64,000 nt of DNA, taken from NCBI GenBank assembly GCA_008508345.1, contig QNGE01000870.1:74230-138229 (forward strand), given 5' to 3'. The notes under the pieces are model-generated. The model was not told the origin of the DNA and searched no databases. It worked only from the letters and a program-made list of their open reading frames with translations. Numbering within the stretch: the stretch's first letter is position 1; each line of letters begins with the position of its first letter. Below are positions 25,401 to 34,400 of this stretch, piece after piece. A program made the position numbers and the translations under genes. This DNA comes from Paragonimus westermani (lineage: Eukaryota; Platyhelminthes; Trematoda; Plagiorchiida; Troglotrematidae).

Positions 25401-28400
25401 CAGAACGTTCACTTCGTACATTGTTTCATGAACCCCCCGGAACATTCAGCGTCAGCAGCCTCGTGGTCTTTTTTGTGGTTTACTATTTCGTCGCTTGTAT
25501 CACTTATGGACTTTCTGTCTCTTCCGGCCTTTTCATACCAGCACTACTGATCGGGGCCAGTTGGGGTCGTGTGATTGGTAAGTTTCTTTTGCTATCAGGT
25601 AGATGAGAAATACGTGCATTTCCTGCAAATTGTAAACCACTAATTCTAACGAAAGCATATCTCAGGTTAGACCATGCCGATCTCGGTCAGTTCTCTCTCG
25701 TTCTTGACGTTTTTATTGGATCAGCCGACTATTTTCTGTAAAAAAACAGCCTTTTTTGATGTTCCCCTATTCACGTTCAACTTAATATCTCAATCATTGT
25801 TCAATTTGTTGAGAGAAGCCGAAGGTGGTATCGAAGGGTCCTGGTGATTTATGTGTGCCAACCAATACGCATGTTTGCACCGTTTTGGGCTAAATTTGTC
25901 TCGTGTGACTTTTATGGCCATCGGAAATCTGCCTTAATGAAAACGACTTAAATTTACCAAATGTCCGGGAGGTTGTTATCTCTTTTATGATCAGTCTGCC
26001 ATTAAGCAACCTGCACGCTTGGTTGCTGTTTGAACTGCTCCGTTTAACTGGTCAGTTCTGACCACGTACTGTTGGCCCTAGTAACCCCCCAATGGTTTCA
26101 TCACATTACTGTCGCTTCTTAAAATTGGACAATTTTTGTCTTTGCAGGTATATGGATGAATTCTTCTTATCCAGAAAGCTTTCCTCATCCTGGAAAATTT
26201 GCGTTAATCGGGGCAGCAGCCCAGCTCGGTGGAATCGTTCGGATGACCTTAAGTTTAACGGTCATTTTGATGGAGTCTACCGGCAGTGTACTTGTGGGTC
26301 TTCCATTGTTGATGACTCTCACTGTAGCCAAATATGTCGGCGACTTCTTGAGCGAGGTAAGCTTCTTTTAAGTGGTGCGTGATTTGCTACATAAACTGGC
26401 TACTACGTACACCACTCACGACTACAAGGAAATGAGATTTTTGCTTTAAGTGATTCACGATGCATTTAAAATCGGACTTCCAGCTTTGTTGTAAATGTCA
26501 GAAAACGCGTTGCGTCAACTGTGGGGATATTATCTTCCAATTGTATTTGGATTTCCTGCTTTGAGGTAAGCAAAATGACAGCGGAGCAAATGAAGTCCAA
26601 TTCCACTGATTACTCACAAGTCAACTTAGAAGACGGATTGGGAGAAGTAACTTTATTTTGATCGTAAGCGTGTATTCGAGGTCGGGAAACAGACGGATAT
26701 ATAGTGATCCACAAGTGTTCTAAAATCCGAATTTTGAAGAACGGTTGCCAAACGTAGGAGTAAAGACTACCGAACAGCTAATGGTCGCGTTGGATTAGAA
26801 TTTGTTCAGTTAAAAATATGTTGTAGATTACCTCATGGTTGTTCTGGGAATTTCCCCAGAGGGTGGGTGATTACGACGGAACAAAGCTTGCATGTTTTCT
26901 AAACACCGCCGAGGTTTGACGACGGTTTGTTTGATTGTTCCACCCTTTATGGCGAACATTTCGGGAGTGTCAGCGCGACTTCTACTCGCACTCAAACTCA
27001 CAATAGCGCACAACCCTACAGCACCCATTTGGATCGTACTCACCATTATGTTGTCCGAAGTAACATGTAATCTACACAGTCCTTTCACGTAATTTAACGG
27101 AGTACTCCGTCAGTCACATAAAAAAACTTAATGCAGACGTAGCCGAACACAGCTTGGTAATTAACGGACACAAACAGAAGTTACCTATATTAGTGCACGT
27201 AGGCAATAAAACCATCAATCACATCGAAAAATTCGGCGATGCTTAGCATGGCATATACTCGATATGCACACGAGTTCATTAAAAAGTGAAACTCACAGCG
27301 AACACGTGAACTGAATCAACTCTGTGAACCTATCGGAAACCTCTCTCGGAGTTACAGAGAAGCCGTCAATCATGATGCACAGCAGTTACCGCCCACATGT
27401 CGAATTTTGCGCCCCAACAGCCTGAATACCTCACTCCCGCACGTCCGATTTTCTGCCTCATCATTAACGTTGCCTCTGGAAGGATCACCCAACACTGTAA
27501 AGTAGGACTTCCGAAGCGATCAACTGGCTTCATAGAAAGTGAAACTGACGTTTGCAGGCTAGTCTACTAGCTCGCAGAACAGCCCAACACAAACAACTGC
27601 TATTTCTTTCATCAGGTTTGCGTCGACGATGTTTTTCGGTCGTCGCTACATCTGGTCGGATTAGCTGATCTATGGAAACGTTTGGTAGTCTACGTGAAAC
27701 TCTGAGTGTGACCTGTGAAGTCAAACGAAACAATTCGCCAAACTCTCTCAATGTAATGTTCACGTGTTTTCCAAAATGTATTACCTGGACGTTGTCTCTA
27801 CCAAAAACCAGCGCGGACCGGGCAGTGCGTGCATTTTTCAGGCTCCCAGTGAATGCGACACAAAGAGACATTCTTCAAAATTTTCTACTGATTTAGTCTC
27901 ACCTGTTCTGAAACTGCCTGAAGGGCTAGAATTGCCGACAAAAGCACTACAACAGAATGGATATCCTAGGGAATTTATTCACTGTCATGGCAAAGTATTT
28001 GTTTCACGAGTAGACGTGTATACTGCGCCAAAAATATATGTAATTCTTGAGCTGCTTCACAGATGTGCTGTTCCTCAACCCCCACCCTCCGCAGACTAAG
28101 TGCGCAATCGACCGAAGCGCCTGTACTGCTCCACCGCGATTGTTGACCATTACGCAATCGATGTCTCTTCTGTTCATCAAGATTGTTAAATGAATTTTCG
28201 AAAGTTATTGCTTCCATCAATTGAAACGTAGTTGCAGTCCTAGTTACCTATATGGAACTGCGTGGAATTCACCCTTCTGAGTGGCACATCGTACATCAAA
28301 ATAAGTGTCCTTCTTACTGAGTTGTGATAAGTTCAAGTATGACAAAAACATCACAAAGTATCTTGCTGAATATGTCATGAAAGTTGTTTATAATAAATAC

Positions 28401-31400
28401 CGACAGCAACAGTAATGATAATAATGATGGCAATAGTAATAAATCGGTTTCTTACGCGTAACATAATGTCGCTGCCAATGGGAACCAAAGGTTTTTCAGT
28501 ATTGTTTTGGATTCATGGTAGTCTTGTTTGAAGCTATCTGAGGATGTCCAACGTTCCTAATCATTTTCGATATCGATGGGCACCGTGATTTGGTGCCCGT
28601 GTGATGGTTGTCCGATCAGTTACATGTGTATGGTTTGTTAATGTCCGTTTTTACAGTGTTTACTACAACCACTACCTTTGTCTCATCTGTAAGACAGAGC
28701 GTCAACTGCTCGTTTATAGACTTAGTCATATTTGGGCATTTACTATTAGTTCTGAATGTTTTCTGACCCAGGAATTGGTTCCGCTCTGATTACAAAAAAT
28801 TTCCTATCTTCAAGATGAGTCGATATCATTTTTTATCAGCTTGAGGCGATTCAAGGAATTTTTATTGTCTTGCTCATTCAGAGTCTATACGGTTGCCCAA
28901 ACTTAGCGGAGGTTCACACTAGCGCATTGGGACAGAGAATGGGAACAGACTGTGGTAAAGTCTCAAGACTGCACGAGAGCTCGCGCTAGCCTGCTTTATG
29001 ATGGATTCAGATCAGTGATCACTCACTGCACACACCTGAGGTTTGGCTGTGTTCACTAAATTTGTTTGTTCTGTCTAGGTTACACCTCTTCTCTCTATCG
29101 TCCAGGTTTGTTCCGATTGCCGTGTTCCATTGGCGCTTGCTGATTGAATTCCGATAGAAAGCCTTTTGGTGTGACCCCTTACGCAATATTGGGATAGAAT
29201 CTATCCGTCTGTACTCTCCTAAATGTGCTTGTGTCGCCCGTTTAGTTTGGATGACTCCAGAGATCTGACACTTCAGGGAAATATCCCCTTAGACAATCGT
29301 AAACTGATATCGAGCCACTAAATCATTATATCCACACGATAAAAAAGCGATATCAAGATATCTTCCTTAGATTGGAAAATATGTAGTATATCGCTTGTTA
29401 CTCCGTACAAATGAAGGCTAGGTTATAACTTTTACATCGTAAACATTTGTATCGATCTCACGGTGCCACATGGTTATCGATTTCAACTTGGTCACCCCTC
29501 TTTCAACCTTTTATACGCTCTGTACCTAGTTAGGAAAGTCGTCATCTTACGGTTTATCATAATCTTTTCACTACTTTTTGGTTTCATTGTTTTTGATTTC
29601 AGGGTATATACGATGAGCATATTGGTCTGAGCAGTTTAGCTCTGCTTCCTTGGGAGCCGGATCCTCTTTCATCTACCAAACGAGCCCATGACATAATGTG
29701 TTCGCCAGTCGTTTTTCTTTCCCCGTGCATGCGTGTTGGTGATTTGATACGGAAAGTTGAATCCAACCCGCATCACGGTTTCCCCATTGTGGAAGGCCCA
29801 GTTGATCCTGCTCGATTCTCCTATGGTACTCTCATTGGGACCATTTCCACGGAACACTTGGGTATTTTGCTGAAGCACCGGGTGAGTTGCTCTGTCTTTG
29901 TTTGTCGTCGCCGTCATCGTCCTCATTTTCAGTTTGAGCCATACTTGTGGATTCTGTGGCTCGGGCTGCCGTTAACCTTGAGAGCAGTTCACTAACTGGC
30001 AGAGGAGTGATTAAGTACGAATGTACTGCACATTCCAATGCTCTGCTGATGTTCGATGTATTGGCTTTTTAAGGCGGCCTGGCGTCTCGAATCCTTGTTT
30101 CGAGATTTTGTTGCTGCTAAACGTTTATTGCACTTTCCTCTTTTCATGTTAGCTTCGTTTTCTTTCTTCGTGTAGATATTCTTAAAGGAAGATGGGACTC
30201 CCGCTAAGTCTCTCACTTTCGATGAGTATGATTCCGCATATCCGTCGTATGCTAAACTAAAGGTTAGTCCACTCACCTTTTTGTGACTCGGATTTTTTTT
30301 TCGGTTATTAATCATTATATATAGAGCCAAATATTTCAGGTGTAGGACAATCCATTCGATTATTGTTATGATTTTTGTTATTACTATTGTAAAGCGTAGA
30401 CAGACAAGGCAATTACTGTGTTGTCTTCACTCTCGTTTCCTTGTTACTAATAGAACAGTTGTGACCATTCTTATTACTGTAACGGTGATTGAAGTGGTAA
30501 TAAAGGGTCTGGATCGTTCTGTTGGCCTTTTGCCCGTTCAGTCCATTACGATTATGGATATGCACGCAAAATTGTCGAAGTCTCAAACTTCCTGCCTGCA
30601 CACAGATAGGATATGGGAAGATATACCGCGTGTTGTGATCGTGCTCATTATCCTGCTAATCTTTGGTTATGTCGTAAACTGTTAAGACGGAACGTTATTG
30701 GTCTCGCCAAACTTAAACTGTTTCTCACAGAACGAACTGAACCAAAGCAATTACGGTATGTTAGTCCCCAGCTGTGGCTTGCTTACTAATTATTCCGATT
30801 CACTTATTCAGCAACATGGTCTCCAAGGAGAGCAAAACGCTTCAAAACCAGAAATTATTTTAGATTTAATAGAAAGTTAATGAGCGAGGTTGTAGTTTCA
30901 TCTTTTTTTTTGTTTCTTAGCTTGAAATGAACATACAAATCGTAGGTAACTTTCGTTATTCACCCATAACCGGCGAAAACTCGATGAGAATGTCGCTGGT
31001 TGCTGGTAATACAACAGTGGGTTCGACCTCCCGCTACTACAGGTGTTTCTCTTGGTTTGGGCACTTTGAAACTCTGGCTAACAATTAGCTCATTATGTCA
31101 TGAATAGCTTTGGAAATTAAGTTCACAGAACGGATTAACTAGAAGTTGGTTTAATGCACGGTGACAAATGTTGAATCGTACCCATCCATTCTTCTGTGTA
31201 AACATTTTACTTGCATTTGGTCCGGTTTACCGTTTCCTGATATAGTTTTGAAAATGCGCCTTCAGATCGAACCTTGACTTTCGGTTTCGCAAAACATAAA
31301 CCGCCCTTTACAGAACGAATTGAGCTGAAGCAGTTATAGTGTATTAGTCCCCAATTGTCCGATAGACTTCGCCGGCAGTATGCTGCCGGTGAATTATAAC

Positions 31401-34400
31401 CAGTTTTATTATGTTGCACACGTGTTTTGACAACCAGCTTTTCATCATTTGAATCTGGTGGCATCTTCTGTCTACAATTGACCAGCCCAGCCCTTCGTTG
31501 AATGTATGATTCTATCTTATTCAGGAGGATATATCTGCAACGATGAGGTTGATCGTGGCATCACATAACGTTTTTAAACAGATGTTTTTTGTGTCGTCCG
31601 GTCCTTCCGAACTGCCTTCTGTCTTATGGCGCGAAAGCTTATCCGGCAGTATGCAGCAGTTATGAGTTGGTTAGCACTGGTGACGTTTTGTCGTTCATTT
31701 GCTAGGTTAACTGCGTGTCCTTAAGGTTGGTGGATTCGAAAAGCATTGTGCCCGATCTTTTGCTGGCGTTCGTTGTACCTAAATGATGCGGACTTACGTT
31801 CTTAGTACCTTTGTTCATTTGAACTCAGCTCCAGCTGGAGACCGCTCCAAGCGCTTCTTTTGGGTCCCGATTGACATTTTTCCTAATCTCTTCGTTAGAC
31901 CGAAGTTACGACCTTAACACATTGGACAGAGTCATGCTTGCTTGGATGTATTTTGGTGGATTGTTGTGCACGCTTTTATGGCTGTCTCTCGATACAAATT
32001 TTGAAACCGTTTTTGTTCGCCTAATAAAAAAACATGCTCTGTGGCGCTCTTATTAATTTTCTGCTGCATACCAAACGTACATTGTTGTTATTGCTTGTTG
32101 TTCGAATGCAGTTTGATTGTTATTTTCCTACGGAGGAACAGTTGAGTAGTGTGTTTGGTTTGTGAGGTTGGTGGGAGGTTGCCACTCAACGTATCCCACA
32201 GTCCCTAAATTGAAGTTAAGTTGTGACACTAACATATAGAGACCGTCCGATCCAAGCTAGCCGTAAACAAGAGTCGCCTTCGTTGAATCCAGTTGCTGAT
32301 GACGTCACTCTGTCAAAGATTGTTGTGTATTTCTGGCGAGCTACGTGTATTCAGAGAATGTTGTTATCCATGTCCGCTAAACGATTGTATGCTTGTGAAT
32401 TTACATTGGTTCAAAACTCTATTTGCTTTGCTTGTTAGGTTGACAAAAGCAATTTGCCTTTCCCAGCTGATTATCTTCTATCATTTTCTTTTTTGTTTAC
32501 TCTTCGGTGTGTTTGTTCAGGACGTGCTAAGTCAGCTAACCGAAGAGGACATGGAGGCCACTTTGGACCTACAACCGTACATGTGTGAAGCGCCATACAG
32601 CGTTCCCGAGGTAACTCTCACCTTCGCATTCTTCCCTGTTGACAACTGTTTCTGTCCGTTTGCTTGATATGTCTGTTGTAGCTGTCGTAGAATGTTTCAG
32701 TGGTATTTAGAGGGACAAACGTGCAATGTTTTTTTCAGAATATTAAGTGAACTGTACACATGTATTGATTGGATGGATCTTAATTAAACGTGAATCGCAG
32801 CATTTAATGATCCAGGGAAGTTCCTTATGACGACACACTAATGAATTTGTGCGTATCTGCCCGAATCATGGTGCACTACCTCTGTCCTCATTTTAGGTGT
32901 TTGTCAATTCCCAGTTTCAATATAATCTCTACTTCAACATCTGCTAAGCAGACTTTAGTGATTCACTTTTAAATCGAGTCCTATTTGCCTTCAGTTATGT
33001 GGACGGAAATCTTTAAGTTAAGCTGCCTATTTTCCGTTAATCGGAAAAGTTTCTTAACACGTAAAACGGGAAGACTGAGAATTAGAAACAGGACGTGCCA
33101 CCGATCAGTTACATTCTAGAATAATATGTGTTATATCATGCAGACAGAAGAGGAGGTGGAGAGTATATTCAACCCATTTGTTTTCACACAGTTGTCTTTC
33201 TCGGCAAACCAAGTTCTTGATACGCAGCGTCAACGGGACACTCAAATCATGTTTGATCCGTGCGCGCTCAATTGACGCATGTTACGCCTTATACACCTTC
33301 CCCATTCACTGAACACCGTTTCCGATGCTTCACATGCTTCTCGCTTACTTTGTACCCTGACCTCTGGTTCCGCTTCTGGAACTTCCGTACGTGTCTCGTA
33401 CACTGTCTTCCTCTGTACGTATGAATTCAGTCAGTTGAAGTGGTCGTTTATCGGCAGTCTGCTTCTGCTAGCTCTCTAAGTTGGCAGATCGTATATGAAA
33501 TTAATCACTCAACAGCGCGATCTGTTTGTTGTTTTTGCATCGGGTTGGGAACCGCATTGCGTAGCCAGACCATTTAAGTGCTTTTCAGGGCGGTACAAAT
33601 CATACTAGTCCAGTTTGGGATTGCATCCTCACAATGACACTGAAAGCTAAACGTGTTTCAGATTAATACTTCAAGTACCTACTACAACGGTACTTGGGTG
33701 CATTTGCCGTGCAATCGGAAAGGTTTTCCGCATAGACAGCAATGGGAATGTAAGGCCTTGTGCCACGTGTGACAGCTGCTATTATTGGTTTGAAAATACA
33801 CTGTCGATTCTGGACGCAGCAGTTGTGGCTCAACTGATATGGGATTACTGTTTCTTTTATTACGTTCGCCCACTCGTTCTCATCGTCAAGAAGAGTCCCC
33901 TTAAAGTGTGTTACACTGTTTGGGCCTGATTCTGTTCGCATCAGCGATGTAGGTTGCCATTTTCCTCCACAAATCAAAACCAACACTAGGCAAACCGATA
34001 AAGTGCAGATCGTTTTTCGCTCTGGTCGCAGCTACGCTGATCAGCAGTTTACACCGTCTTAGTAGTTGGAACACAGCCATGTCTACGCTAGCCGTTACTT
34101 CCTGTCTTTTGGGCTTCTAAAAGGCTTTTGACTTAGGCAGCGAGTCATCAGTATGGAACGGTCTCGTGGGGGCATGCGCTCCTGAAAATACGTCAGCATA
34201 TTTAACGCACTTTCCGATCACACCTCTGCGAAACGAAGGCATACAGGAATTATCATTTGCCGTAAAATTAAAAGTGGTGTCCTTCAAAGTCGTTTGATGC
34301 TCGGTTTTTGTTGTTGTTGACGATTTCCTGGAGTGCGCCTTGATCGACTGCTGCCAGTGACTGTCGTTGAGACCTAGGTGGGTTGGTGCTATCGCCTCGG

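Larger units (their letters stand above)
30263..32520. other. ClC-7 intron with short repeats only
   Basis: Holds the repeat pair at 30.7 and 31.3 kb, and a B-box-like GGTTCGACCTC at about 31020 that could belong to a decayed SINE. No coding motif. Confidence 0.4.

Noticed and set aside
25362..25550. Alternative plus frame over ClC-7 exon d
   Set aside because: Out of frame with the conserved GLFIP-containing translation.
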